Shown: piece by piece, positions 1 through 9,934 of the stretch
Layout of the letters: each line of letters begins with the position of its first letter
Position numbering within the stretch: position 1 is the first letter of the stretch
Assembly (NCBI GenBank): GCA_015056585.1
Contig: SVFZ01000065.1
Location: forward strand, 1 to 53,055
Source: Butyrivibrio sp.
GTDB taxonomy: Bacteria; Bacillota; Clostridia; Lachnospirales; Lachnospiraceae
Length of the DNA stretch: 53,055 nucleotides
Reading direction: 5' to 3'
The notes under the pieces: model-generated
The model's input: the letters and a program-made list of their open reading frames with translations, nothing else
What the model was told of the DNA's origin: nothing
The model's database searches: none
Position numbers and translations under genes: made by a program

Positions 1-3000
1 CACGATACATGAAACCAGTATAACTGCTGTACTAAGCCCCAAAAGAACTTTCGCTTTATTTTCCCTTATCTTCCGGACAATGAAATTGAAAGTTGTCTTT
101 ATTATTATTCCTGCCAAAAGCAGATAAACTTGAAGCTTTGACTTTTTCTTGGGCTGTTCCGGATTTTTACCGGCATTTGCAATCTCTCTGGCTGATACCG
201 TAAATGTTGTCACTCCGGCTACCAGGAGCAGTACCCAAAGCCATACTACCGGAAGGTCATCCCCGGTCTTAGGCGCACGGGACTCGTTGTCAGAATCTGC
301 CATCGCTGCGGCTTTAGAATCGTCTAGGCTTGCCTTAAGTGATTTCCACCCAGCTTGTAGTTCTAAATCCTTCGTTACAGGTGTATCAAAATTATATGCA
401 GAAACATTTGATGCCGTGCTTGAAGTACTTGTACCGCCCGATCCCTTCGGATACCATCCTTTAAACTCATAACCGTCCATAGTAGGGTCCGGAGATGGCT
501 TAGCTACCTTTTCTCCACTTACTACTTTTACAGTTGATTTAGATGTCCCATTATCAAATGTGACAGTGTACAACTTTTTAAAATGTGCATATAATGTCAA
601 GTTTTTGTTTACTGAATTATTAAAGTCATAATAGCTAACATTTGTTGTCGATGTGCTTGTTGATGATACTTTTGTTGTCGTCCATCCTGCAAAACTATAG
701 CCATCCTTAGAAGGATCCTCTGGTTTTTTAACCTTATCACCAGCATTTACCATAGCCGTATAAAGAGTCTTTCCGCTATCATCCACAAATGTTACAGTAT
801 AGGCCTCATATGCCAATGCATAAGTAGAAAATTTATTCGTATATATATACACTTTCCCTGTAGATTTATCTACATAATAGCGTTCATCCGCAGCATTTTT
901 TGGTGGCTTACTTTTATACGCTGTAAAAGCTTTAGCATTATTATTGTGATATCTTATTACCTTAAAATTCTGCTTGTTCCCAATATTATAGTCTAGCTCT
1001 ATAGTGATAACCTTGGATAACTCATCTTTATATTCTTGCTCATCTTCTACTGTTTCATCGACAGTAATCTCGACAAAGTCAGCGATGTATGTAGTTGCCT
1101 TACTTGTAGTTGTCACATTTGATGTATCACTGCTATAACTTGTAAGTTCACCTCCAGCCGCAGACTTAAACTTTGTAGAAACATCAGACTCCACTGATCC
1201 AATTGGTTCAAAATACATGTCTACTTTAACTGTATCAGTGTAACCTCCCTCTGATTCAGCATATTCAGTCAATTCATCGCCGTATAATCTAGCACCAGTT
1301 ATATTTGTTTTAATTTTATTCGAGTTATCATAGATGAACTCAGCAGTCTTGGTGTTTCCAATTGCTCCAATTGCATCAATTGTACCGGCAGATACAGAGA
1401 ATGATGCTACTCCTCCGTCTTCTACTCCCATCCAAGACATCGCTAATGCTGCAGGAGTACCCTCTTGCACATATTTGTCATTATTAGTTGAAAACGGAAC
1501 CGGATCCTGTTTACCTACCCAAACTCTCGAAACTCCTGTAATAGGTGTAATCGAAAATGCCTTGTACGTAGCTGCATTATTTGAATTTATACTGTTTAAT
1601 GAAGAAGCTTCCATATACGAAGCCTTTAAAACTGCTCCATCCTTCCGATACGCATAAAGTGTACCATTTGATGTACTTCCAATCGCACAATTTGCTGATA
1701 TTGCAAAATTAGTCTTTCCAGCCTTTAAATCTGCTGTTATATTAACCGATGATTGCCCAAACGCGAACATAATATCATCCAAGTCGAACGATGGAGAAGC
1801 CGCCATATCAGAATAAATGCTCCATCCTTTATTATCAGAAGTAGTTTGAAGCATTTTTTCATTATCCTCGTCATAGGATAAAATATCAAACGCTTTTTGT
1901 GATGGAACTACTGTATAAGCCACTTTTCCGTTACTAACATAGCAAAGTGAGGAACTTCCTGTTATAGTTGCAGGCCATACAGTACCATTCTTTGTAGTAT
2001 CCCCACTAGGAGTTACTACCATAATACTTTCACTTGGAACACCATTAACAAGACATCTGAACCAAGAATTACTCTTAAATGTACTCGGTGATACAACATC
2101 TGATCCTATTGAAGCTCCGAATACATTCATGTTAGCTAGTTCAATATCTGTCCATCCATAATCCACATTGTTCGAGTTATACTGCCATTGATAGAAAACA
2201 TCATTAGCATCGTAAACATTCTCTAAATCTGTACTTGATTTGATAGGAAGTACTTTTAGGTTGAAAGCATCTGCCCCCATTTCAGTAGCATATGGATATC
2301 CACTATTTCCAATTTCCGCCGGTGCCAGATTCTCATTTTTAACTGTAACTATAATTGGACTTGCACTACTTGTTTGAGTAATAGAGATGGTTTTTTCCTC
2401 AAATGGTTTTTTTACAATTAAAAACCACTCTCCAGATGCTGATTCTTTATAAACACCTTTAATATTAGTTGGGATTCCATCAGTGTGCTCTAGCTTTTTT
2501 GCTATGAGCTCTCCACTATCAGCCTCGATAGTAATGCTGGTTATTGAAGAATCAATTCCCAATACATTCTTTACAGTCTCGCTCTCCAAATATAAATATG
2601 ATTTACTTACTTTTAATATTCCAGCATCCCCACTATAAAATACTAAAGTGTATACTGAGAATCCATCGGTTTCCGCTTCAAGTGCCGATGTTTCCACTCC
2701 GTCCACAAGTTCAGCTTCAAGTTTTTTTACAGTAAATTCGTTTTCAATTGTAGCTATTGATTCTTCGGTATTCTCCGCATTTTCGCCATTTTCCTCAGCT
2801 ACAACAGCTTCATTCGTATTTTCATTCTCAGCAAAGGTATCAGAAGATTCATCAATATTCTTATCTTCAATAACATGGTAAATCTCTGCATCATAATCAG
2901 CATTTGAGACTTCTTCCACCTCAAATGATACAAATACTCTGCCCTTTTCTGTATCAGGCTCTATTTCATTCCCGTCTTTATCGCGAATCTGAATGTCAAA

Positions 3001-4536
3001 TGTATAAGCTTTTGCAATCTTTGTTGCCTCTTCAAGCTGTTCTTCTACCTTGTCCTGAACCTTCTTTTCATCCTCTTCCTGAAGCTTCTGAGCAAATAAA
3101 GTAGCCCCTTCCGGGAATACTCCTTCATCAGCGCGTACGCGAATCTTTACACCATCAACATCCACTGCTTTATCGAATGCGAAATAATCCTCAACAATAT
3201 CGACTGTTATTGTTGGGAGCTCAGCTTCTATATAGTAATAATCCGGAATTACAAGTACCGGAACAAATACAAATTTCTTACCAATTTCTTCAGAACTGAA
3301 AGGATCAGCATCGCTCCTGGATGGGTCAAGAACCCACTCTATACCTGATACTATCTCGATGCTTTCTACCTGCTCTTTTTCAGTTTCTTCTACATCCTCT
3401 TCGTTATCTGCAGGTGTCTCTGCCGGATTCCCCTCATCAGCATCTTCACCATCTCCGCTGTTTCCTGCATTTTCTTCTGTGCTATCTCTCGTACTGGACG
3501 CATTCTCATTTTCAGGAGCGTCTTCCTTTTCCTCTTCAACAGCAGTTTCTGCAGTCTCTTCCTCTTTTTCCTCAACAGGTTCCTGTACTACCTCTGCAGC
3601 GTGAACCATAAGAGGTCTGAATATAGATATGATCCTGCCTACAAGGTCTTCGGAAGGAGTACTTTCTTCTACGGAGCCTTCATTTCCGGCATCTGAAGGT
3701 GTCTCTGCCGGCTCTTCTGCCGGAGTTTCTGTTGTTTCCACTGAGGAAGTGTCAGTACTTTCAGTGGAGCTGCTCTGCTCTTGAGCTGCCGGTTCAGGCG
3801 CTGCGTTCGTATTTTCAGCTGTTGCGCTCTCTACCACAGATGCACCTGTACTTGCATTTGTACTAACATTTGCATTAGAAGCGCCAACTATACCGGCTTC
3901 ACCGGAACTTGTTTCCTCCGGCTCATCCTCTGTCTGATCCACGTTTTCACTTGCGCTTTCAGCAGAAGTCTGCTGTGTTGCTGCTTCAGAATCAGATCCA
4001 AAGAAATATATCTCTTCGCCATCTATGATCTGAGAAAAGCCTTCGCCTTCCTCATTCTCTTCTTCCTCTATTTCCTCTTCCGGTTCTTCCTCTGTATCTT
4101 CGGCAGAAGCCTTGTCTTTTTCCTCAGCCTCCAGAGCTTCTCTCTCTGCCTCACGCATCAGCTCTCTTTCTCTGCCGAGCTGTTCTCTGATCCTGTCATC
4201 TCTTCCGAGATCCGCAACGACAGAAACCTCAAGGGATTCAGGGAAATTAAGTTCTTCAAGTCTTCCGCCCTGCTTGAGCTGTTGATTTTTTACTTTTTCA
4301 GGAAGCTCGGTAAAAGACTGAATTTTCACATATTCAACATCATCAAAATAAAGGTCAGAACCATCACCTTCCTGACTTTCACCTTCATCAGCTTCTACTG
4401 CAGCTTCAGCTGTCACTTCTGTGCTTGAGGCTGCAATAGATTCATCAATATTCTGTTCAACAGCAAGGGAAGTAAATCCGGCATTGGTTAAGAATAAAAC
4501 ATTTGCGATAAGAATAGAAATCAGTTTTTTTCTCAT
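1..4536 (-). CDS. Large acidic cell-surface protein with InlB-type repeats and sortase-like motif (3' end outside window)
   Basis: The reading frame is open from the ATG at 4536 to the window edge, at least 1512 residues. It begins with a signal peptide (MRKKLISILIANVLFLTNAG). A long low-complexity stretch rich in Glu, Ser, Thr and Pro follows, to about residue 390, then a beta-rich Ser/Thr/Asn-rich body. Two Listeria-Bacteroides (InlB-type) repeats lie near residues 1244-1380, recognisable by YTVTFVDDSGK, DGYSFAGW, YTVTFDNGT and DGYEFKGWYP. A sortase-like APKTGDD motif is at 1421-1427 with a hydrophobic segment at about 1429-1447. Unusually, the frame continues past this with a Lys-rich loop and another hydrophobic segment. 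Probably an adhesin or other surface protein; the ligand cannot be told. An ATG at 4542 in the same frame is an alternative start. Confidence 0.8.
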   Translation of the reverse strand, partial: MRKKLISILIANVLFLTNAGFTSLAVEQNIDESIAASSTEVTAEAAVEADEGESQEGDGSDLYFDDVEYVKIQSFTELPEKVKNQQLKQGGRLEELNFPESLEVSVVADLGRDDRIREQLGRERELMREAEREALEAEEKDKASAEDTEEEPEEEIEEEENEEGEGFSQIIDGEEIYFFGSDSEAATQQTSAESASENVDQTEDEPEETSSGEAGIVGASNANVSTNASTGASVVESATAENTNAAPEPAAQEQSSSTESTDTSSVETTETPAEEPAETPSDAGNEGSVEESTPSEDLVGRIISIFRPLMVHAAEVVQEPVEEKEEETAETAVEEEKEDAPENENASSTRDSTEENAGNSGDGEDADEGNPAETPADNEEDVEETEKEQVESIEIVSGIEWVLDPSRSDADPFSSEEIGKKFVFVPVLVIPDYYYIEAELPTITVDIVEDYFAFDKAVDVDGVKIRVRADEGVFPEGATLFAQKLQEEDEKKVQDKVEEQLEEATKIAKAYTFDIQIRDKDGNEIEPDTEKGRVFVSFEVEEVSNADYDAEIYHVIEDKNIDESSDTFAENENTNEAVVAEENGENAENTEESIATIENEFTVKKLEAELVDGVETSALEAETDGFSVYTLVFYSGDAGILKVSKSYLYLESETVKNVLGIDSSITSITIEADSGELIAKKLEHTDGIPTNIKGVYKESASGEWFLIVKKPFEEKTISITQTSSASPIIVTVKNENLAPAEIGNSGYPYATEMGADAFNLKVLPIKSSTDLENVYDANDVFYQWQYNSNNVDYGWTDIELANMNVFGASIGSDVVSPSTFKSNSWFRCLVNGVPSESIMVVTPSGDTTKNGTVWPATITGSSSLCYVSNGKVAYTVVPSQKAFDILSYDEDNEKMLQTTSDNKGWSIYSDMAASPSFDLDDIMFAFGQSSVNITADLKAGKTNFAISANCAIGSTSNGTLYAYRKDGAVLKASYMEASSLNSINSNNAATYKAFSITPITGVSRVWVGKQDPVPFSTNNDKYVQEGTPAALAMSWMGVEDGGVASFSVSAGTIDAIGAIGNTKTAEFIYDNSNKIKTNITGARLYGDELTEYAESEGGYTDTVKVDMYFEPIGSVESDVSTKFKSAAGGELTSYSSDTSNVTTTSKATTYIADFVEITVDETVEDEQEYKDELSKVITIELDYNIGNKQNFKVIRYHNNNAKAFTAYKSKPPKNAADERYYVDKSTGKVYIYTNKFSTYALAYEAYTVTFVDDSGKTLYTAMVNAGDKVKKPEDPSKDGYSFAGWTTTKVSSTSTSTTNVSYYDFNNSVNKNLTLYAHFKKLYTVTFDNGTSKSTVKVVSGEKVAKPSPDPTMDGYEFKGWYPKGSGGTSTSSTASNVSAYNFDTPVTKDLELQAGWKSLKASLDDSKAAAMADSDNESRAPKTGDDLPVVWLWVLLLVAGVTTFTVSAREIANAGKNPEQPKKKSKLQVYLLLAGIIIKTTFNFIVRKIRENKAKVLLGLSTAVILVSCIV

Positions 4537-4664
4537 GAACATGGCCCCCAAATCAAAAAATTCGCACGCCCCTCATAAAAAAAGAGGTCTACTTCTATTT
4601 TATCGAAATAATATTACATAATGGTTAGCTTTTCGTAAAATTTAATATTCTTTTTATATTTTAT

Positions 4665-6122
4665 TTATTGCTGGTTACTTAAAACATATGTATCCAATAC
4701 GTCCCAATGAATGTTATATTTTTCTATATGCTCTGCTTTATCCAGTATACCGGGCAATAAGGAATTAAGAGTTCCATCTGTATCCATTAGTATATATTTA
4801 TTGCTCGGATCCTCATTAATTATAGCCAAAACGTCCTTACTGTTTTCCTCATCAACAACGATAAATTTTTCATCAGTGTAGAAATAAGATAATGCATCTT
4901 TTCCCGGAGTGGAATTTGTTATAACATATCGTGCACCATCAAGATTTTCATCTAAAAAAGCCAACACTTTATTAGTTCCGTTTTGATAATATGCTTCCGT
5001 GGACAAAAAATCTTTCGTAGCGCCAATAGAAAGCGCAACAGCTGCTAATACACAGCACACTTTTAGCCAATTCACTTTAAGATTATTTATTGAAAAAGCT
5101 ACTGCAAACCAAAAACACATTGCTGTTACCATAATATAACGTGACACAAAAATCGGTCTTATGATCAATGACAGGAATATTCCCAGGAATATTGTTCCAA
5201 ACCAAACACCGAATCCACAAATTGATTCAATGTTCTTCCTGCTTTTTATTTCCGCGAGGATACCGATAATTGCTATTACAAATAAAAGAAAACAGCCTGC
5301 TCTGACGATTTTGTCGCCAGAATCAAATAGATATATCAAATTTTTCATTACAGTATATGGAGTTATCGGATCTATCCAATAACCACCGGATACTATCAGT
5401 AGTTGCATAATAAATACCAAAATCCAGGGCAAATAAATAATTGCAACACCCAAGCCTGACAAAAAGGTTCTTTTAACTCCTTTTTTATCCTTTTTAATAT
5501 TAAAGTAAATAAATATCTCAATATAAATAACAATTGATGCTGCACATGCAAAATAGTGACAATATGAAGCCAAAGCGCTAAAAATGGTTAAGAGAATATA
5601 ATACTTTTTCTCACTCTCAGCTTTGTATATTTCAAGTGAACTCAAAAAGGCAAGTGTCACAAAGAGCATTCCCCAGCTATACATACGTATTTCAGTGGAA
5701 AATCCCATAAGTGCTGGCATACCAAGGGAGAACATATTAAAAAGGAAAGCTGTAACGGTACCATATTTATTTTTTATAATTGTAAATCCCAGAACCAGTA
5801 AAATAATGTGCGGAATCAGCGATACAAATTTAGCCGTCCAGATTGGATTCGGAACTATACCACTAAAGAGATCCACTATTGTCTTCAAAATAATATAGTA
5901 AAGCGGAGGATGCACATCCCATGCTGTACGAATTATTCCGTCAACATATGAAAGCTTAATAAGTTGTAATGAATAGTTCTCATCGCCCCAAATGTCATTA
6001 CTGAAAATAGTAGAAATGCTAATTATAAGTAAAATAACAGGCAGTACATAAAATAAAACATTTTTGAACAATCCTGAATTCTTATGTTCCACTGCCTTTT
6101 CGGCTCTCTCATTTAATGTCAT
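4665..6122 (-). CDS. GT-C fold membrane glycosyltransferase (GT39/ArnT-like)
   Basis: A 485-residue polytopic membrane protein. The ATG at 6122 is chosen because AAAGGAG sits 8 nt upstream; the frame is open further but without a good site. After TM1 comes the loop motif WGDENYSL, the acidic pair typical of lipid-phosphate-sugar dependent GT-C enzymes, then DVHPPLYYIILK, also characteristic of the family. Many more membrane segments follow, then a soluble C-terminal domain of about 100 residues with the end DTYVLSNQQ. By family it would transfer a sugar from a polyprenyl-phosphate donor on the outer face of the membrane; acceptor unknown. It lies upstream of the surface protein gene on the same strand with a gap of about 130 nt, so that protein is a possible but unproven acceptor. 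Confidence 0.75.
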   Translation of the reverse strand: MTLNERAEKAVEHKNSGLFKNVLFYVLPVILLIISISTIFSNDIWGDENYSLQLIKLSYVDGIIRTAWDVHPPLYYIILKTIVDLFSGIVPNPIWTAKFVSLIPHIILLVLGFTIIKNKYGTVTAFLFNMFSLGMPALMGFSTEIRMYSWGMLFVTLAFLSSLEIYKAESEKKYYILLTIFSALASYCHYFACAASIVIYIEIFIYFNIKKDKKGVKRTFLSGLGVAIIYLPWILVFIMQLLIVSGGYWIDPITPYTVMKNLIYLFDSGDKIVRAGCFLLFVIAIIGILAEIKSRKNIESICGFGVWFGTIFLGIFLSLIIRPIFVSRYIMVTAMCFWFAVAFSINNLKVNWLKVCCVLAAVALSIGATKDFLSTEAYYQNGTNKVLAFLDENLDGARYVITNSTPGKDALSYFYTDEKFIVVDEENSKDVLAIINEDPSNKYILMDTDGTLNSLLPGILDKAEHIEKYNIHWDVLDTYVLSNQQ

Positions 6123-6273
6123 ACGAAATCTCCTTTTCTTTTGCCTTAATATTACAACGATCCCTCGCAATAGTCTTTAACTATTATACAAAAAATGGTT
6201 GAGAGAGAGCAATTTATGACGTTTAAAGCCTTAAGGTATAGTAGTATAATGTACAAAAGCGGGGTGCACGATT

Positions 6274-8193
6274 ATGAATTCTAATCCTACACAAAAAGGC
6301 AAAAAGAATATCGGCGTCTTCTTTAACTGCTCTGAAGTAAGGTTTCAGCGCAGATTTTGTCAGGCTCTGGCCGCTACCGGCAAAAAAATGGGCTATAACA
6401 TACTTTTCTTCATGACCTTTGAAGTCATTAATGACGAAAGTGACTTCAATAAAATGAATGAGAAGACTATTAAATTTGCCGCTATTGAGCATTTAGACGC
6501 AATCATAATTGCATTTGATACCTACGACAAACCTTCAATCCGAAAGGTTCTCGAAGATGAAATAAGAACCAGGGCCACTTGTCCGGTTATCAGCTTCAGA
6601 GAACTTCACGATAATTATTACAGCGTTACCAGCAATGCTAATGATGCCATAAAAAACCTGATAAACCACCTGACAGATGTACATCACTGCCGGAATATCG
6701 CCTTTATGGCAGGTTATACCCATCATCACGACAGTAATGAAAGACTTAAGATTTACAAGGAAGTCATGGCAGAAAAAGGGCTTCCTATCTACGATAATTA
6801 CATCTTCTATGGCGATATGTGGAGATATAGCGGAGAAGAGGCATTCAAGACCTTTTTCTCAGACCCGAATCATATCCCGCAGGCCATAATGTGCGCAAAT
6901 GACTACATGGCAAGGGCTCTTTGCGCTGTTGCCATTGAACACGGTCTCGAAATTCCCGGTGACCTTATCATTACCGGCGTAGACGATATAGCAGAAGCCG
7001 CAGAATATCAGCCCACGCTTACAACCATAAGTGTAGACCTGGAAAGGATGGCTGAAGAAACAATTGAACTGGCGGAAAAACTCATTAACAAGCAATACGT
7101 AAAGCCTGTACAAATTGTCCCGGCCAAAATAATGTACAGAGACAGCTGCGGATGCATAGGTGAGGAAGCAACAATGTCCTTTCAAATGCAGCTAAACCAG
7201 TACTACGAGACCATGAGTCACCTTCTCGGTCAGCCGCATAACCAGACCATGTTCCAGATAGAGCTTGACGCCTGTGACTCATTGGATGATCTTCTTGACA
7301 GCATTATGCGCAACATGAATCTGTTAGCTCAGCATAAGGCCCTCAACATTTTCCTTTCCGGGCATATAAATGAGAACGGCGGAAGAGTTTTTGAACCGGA
7401 TATAACGGAAGAAGTCGAGAGGATTTTTTCTTACAGCAACGGGGAAAAGAAAGATCTGGAGAAAAAGATATACAACACAAGAGGCGGTCTTGATCTGAGC
7501 GTCTTTGATACCGAAGAACCGAGAGCTGTTTATTTTTCACTGCTCCATGACAGCACAAACTGTTTCGGTTTTATCGTGTCAGAATTCGAGAATCTCAAAG
7601 ATACCGTTGATCAGTACTATTTTGACTGGATACTTAAGATATCACTCGCTATCAATAAATACTATATGTCCACAGAACTTAAGCATCTTCTGGATCAAAA
7701 CAAGAAGAACAGCCTTACCGATTTCATGACAAATATGGCCAACAGGCGAGGTTTTTATCAGTGGCTCGCTGAAAACAGTCATGACTGGATCAAGGACAAA
7801 GAGGAGATAGTTTTTATGTCCTTTGATCTTGATGGTTTAAAGGGGATCAATGACAACCTTGGACACGAAGCCGGCGACGATGCGATTACAGCTGCCTCCG
7901 CGGTCATCAGGAAAAACTGTCCGGATCGTGGTATCTGTGCCAGAACAGGCGGTGATGAATATATCATGGTATATCCGTCGTCAGTGACATCTCCCGACGA
8001 GATAATATCAAGGATCGGAGCTGACATCGACGAATTAAATGCAAAGCACTCATATGTGTTTGATCTGAGCCTGTCAATGGGATGGTTCAAAACTGTCTTT
8101 AGCGAATCCACAAGGATTGAGGACTGCATGGCATCCAGTGACAAAAAAATGTATGAAATGAAAAAAATCCATCATCAGGCCTCAAAAACCTGA
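6274..8193 (+). CDS. Diguanylate cyclase with LacI-like periplasmic-binding sensor domain
   Basis: 639 residues. Residues about 10-290 resemble the ligand-binding core of LacI/GalR regulators (NIGVFFNCS, PQAIMCANDYMARAL, GDLIITGVDDIAEA, PTLTTISVDLERMAEE), but no helix-turn-helix precedes them and there is no signal peptide or membrane helix. A linker of about 190 residues follows, and the C-terminal part is a GGDEF domain with SLTDFMTNMANRRGF and the active-site loop RTGGDEYIMV (Tyr in place of the usual Phe). The inference is a cytoplasmic c-di-GMP synthase controlled by a small ligand such as a sugar. It is transcribed divergently from the glycosyltransferase gene. The fatty acid operon terminator overlaps its last codons on the opposite strand. 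Confidence 0.85.
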   Translation: MNSNPTQKGKKNIGVFFNCSEVRFQRRFCQALAATGKKMGYNILFFMTFEVINDESDFNKMNEKTIKFAAIEHLDAIIIAFDTYDKPSIRKVLEDEIRTRATCPVISFRELHDNYYSVTSNANDAIKNLINHLTDVHHCRNIAFMAGYTHHHDSNERLKIYKEVMAEKGLPIYDNYIFYGDMWRYSGEEAFKTFFSDPNHIPQAIMCANDYMARALCAVAIEHGLEIPGDLIITGVDDIAEAAEYQPTLTTISVDLERMAEETIELAEKLINKQYVKPVQIVPAKIMYRDSCGCIGEEATMSFQMQLNQYYETMSHLLGQPHNQTMFQIELDACDSLDDLLDSIMRNMNLLAQHKALNIFLSGHINENGGRVFEPDITEEVERIFSYSNGEKKDLEKKIYNTRGGLDLSVFDTEEPRAVYFSLLHDSTNCFGFIVSEFENLKDTVDQYYFDWILKISLAINKYYMSTELKHLLDQNKKNSLTDFMTNMANRRGFYQWLAENSHDWIKDKEEIVFMSFDLDGLKGINDNLGHEAGDDAITAASAVIRKNCPDRGICARTGGDEYIMVYPSSVTSPDEIISRIGADIDELNAKHSYVFDLSLSMGWFKTVFSESTRIEDCMASSDKKMYEMKKIHHQASKT

Positions 8194-8200
8194 CGATGGA
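8168..8200 (-). terminator. Intrinsic terminator of the fatty acid operon
   Basis: Arms TCCATCATCAGG (8168-8179) and CCTGACGATGGA (8189-8200) pair at 11 of 12 positions. On the minus strand the hairpin is followed by seven T residues (the A-run at 8161-8167). It lies just past the acyl-CoA synthetase stop and inside the 3' end of the convergent GGDEF gene. Confidence 0.8.
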
Positions 8201-8228
8201 TTAGAGGGATCTTCTGCCCTGTATATTA

Positions 8229-9881
8229 TTAGTTAGCTTCTCTGTAATCCGCCTCGCGGATTTTGGCTCTGCTGATCTTACCGGTCGTAGTCCTTGGCAA
8301 GTCGTTTACAAACTTAACAATTCTAGGATATTTGTATATTGCCGCTCTCTTCTTTACATATTCCTGAAGCTCAGTGGCAAGCTTACTGTCAGGCTTGTAG
8401 TCATCTGAGAGTATGACACTGGCCTTGACCAAAGATCCTCGTGTTTTTGAAGGATAAGCGGTTACCGCACATTCGAATACCGCCGGGTGACGCATTAAAA
8501 TGTCTTCCACCTCGGATGGTCCGATACGGTAGCCGCTTGATTTTATTACATCATCGTTGCGACCCACAAAATAAAACTCGCCGTTTTTGCCCTTTCTAGC
8601 CTTATCCCTGGTGTGATATACTCCGCCGGCCCAAATATCCTTATAAAGAGCTTCGTCGCCTAAATAGCCCTTAAAAACGCCAATAGGAGCCTTTTCTTCT
8701 TTGGGAACGATTACAATCTCTCCCTCTTCGCCTTCCGCTACTTCCTCACCATTTTCATCTATAAGCTTAATATTGTACAAGGGGGATGCAAATCCTATTG
8801 AACCTGTCTCCTGTGTGTCATCGACGCTTGTGCAGATTTGCAGCGCTGTCTCAGTCTGCCCGAAACCTTCTCTTACCACAAGTCCTGTCATGTCAGAGAA
8901 TTTCTGTGAAACCTCTACAGGCATCGGTTCCCCTGCAGTTGTTGCATAACACAAGTTACTCAATTTGTATTTGGACAAATCTTCCCTGACAAAATACTTG
9001 TAGATAGTAGGTGGTGCACAGAAAGTGGTTATCTTCTCAGTCTCAATAAGTTTTAACATGTCGCCGGCATAAAACTGCTCGTAATCATAAACCATGATCG
9101 CCGTACCCATAAACCACTGTCCATAGAGCTTTCCCCAGGCAGATTTAGCCCATCCCGAATCGGCAACTGTAAGGTGAAGACCGCCTTTTTTCACTCCATG
9201 CCAGTTTTTGGCTGTATAAATGTGAGCCAAAGGATAAGAAAAATCATGTATGACTGCCTTAGGTGCTCCATTTGTGCCGGATGTAAAATAGTAAAGCATG
9301 TCATCAGTCACTTTAGTTTCAACTCTATCAAAGGATTCTTTTGTCCTGCCCAGCAGTTCATCAAAAGAAGGCTTATCCTTATAAGGCTTTCCGACCACCA
9401 GCTGAACCACATCCATTTCACCGATTGCTTTTTCCACTTTATCGCAGATGTCATCTGCTTTTACGCAGATAACAGCCTTAGCTTTGGAAAGCTTTACTCT
9501 TTCTCTTATATCCTCTGCAGAAACCATGTGTGATGTTGGAACCGCAACAGCGCCAAGTTTATGCAAAGCAAGAATGCTGATCCAGAATTCATAGCGACGC
9601 TTTAAGAGCAAAAGAACAGCTTCCCCTTTGGCCACACCAAGCTCTCTTAGCATAACGGCTGTTTTGTCTGAAAGCCGTTTGATATCTGCATAAGTGAACA
9701 CTGTCCTCTTGCCTTCAGCTGTCTTGTGAACAAGTGCCCTTTCATCAGGTGTCTCTTTTGCACGCCTATCCATAACATCATAGGCAAAGTTAAAATTATC
9801 ATTATAGCTAAAATCTATACCTGTAATTTTACCTTTGTTATCCTTAATTTCACGGTAATAATCTTCGTATATCTCGGACAT
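8229..9881 (-). CDS. Acyl-CoA synthetase, AMP-binding (ANL superfamily)
   Basis: 550 residues. Core motifs of the adenylate-forming family are visible in order: phosphate-binding loop YFTSGTNGAPKAV, YATTAGEP, REGFGQTE, YHTRDKARKG, SSGYRIGPSEVE, and the C-terminal TTTGKISR containing the catalytic lysine. It resembles short- and medium-chain acyl-CoA synthetases (ACSM/benzoate-CoA ligase branch) and should activate a carboxylic acid to its CoA thioester using ATP; chain length cannot be read from sequence. It is the last gene of the fatty acid operon, 53 nt after accA, and is followed by the operon terminator. Its place suggests feeding of exogenous or recycled acids, or supply of a primer acyl-CoA. 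Confidence 0.85.
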   Translation of the reverse strand: MSEIYEDYYREIKDNKGKITGIDFSYNDNFNFAYDVMDRRAKETPDERALVHKTAEGKRTVFTYADIKRLSDKTAVMLRELGVAKGEAVLLLLKRRYEFWISILALHKLGAVAVPTSHMVSAEDIRERVKLSKAKAVICVKADDICDKVEKAIGEMDVVQLVVGKPYKDKPSFDELLGRTKESFDRVETKVTDDMLYYFTSGTNGAPKAVIHDFSYPLAHIYTAKNWHGVKKGGLHLTVADSGWAKSAWGKLYGQWFMGTAIMVYDYEQFYAGDMLKLIETEKITTFCAPPTIYKYFVREDLSKYKLSNLCYATTAGEPMPVEVSQKFSDMTGLVVREGFGQTETALQICTSVDDTQETGSIGFASPLYNIKLIDENGEEVAEGEEGEIVIVPKEEKAPIGVFKGYLGDEALYKDIWAGGVYHTRDKARKGKNGEFYFVGRNDDVIKSSGYRIGPSEVEDILMRHPAVFECAVTAYPSKTRGSLVKASVILSDDYKPDSKLATELQEYVKKRAAIYKYPRIVKFVNDLPRTTTGKISRAKIREADYREAN

Positions 9882-9934
9882 TTTTTTATCCCTTTATTTC
9901 ACTTTTTTAGTTAAGCTCATCCCTGCGATTATTG

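Noticed and set aside
3781..4428. Plus-strand frame of 215 codons
   Set aside because: Lies opposite the surface protein's biased Glu/Ser codons; Cys/Phe-rich shadow without a ribosome site.
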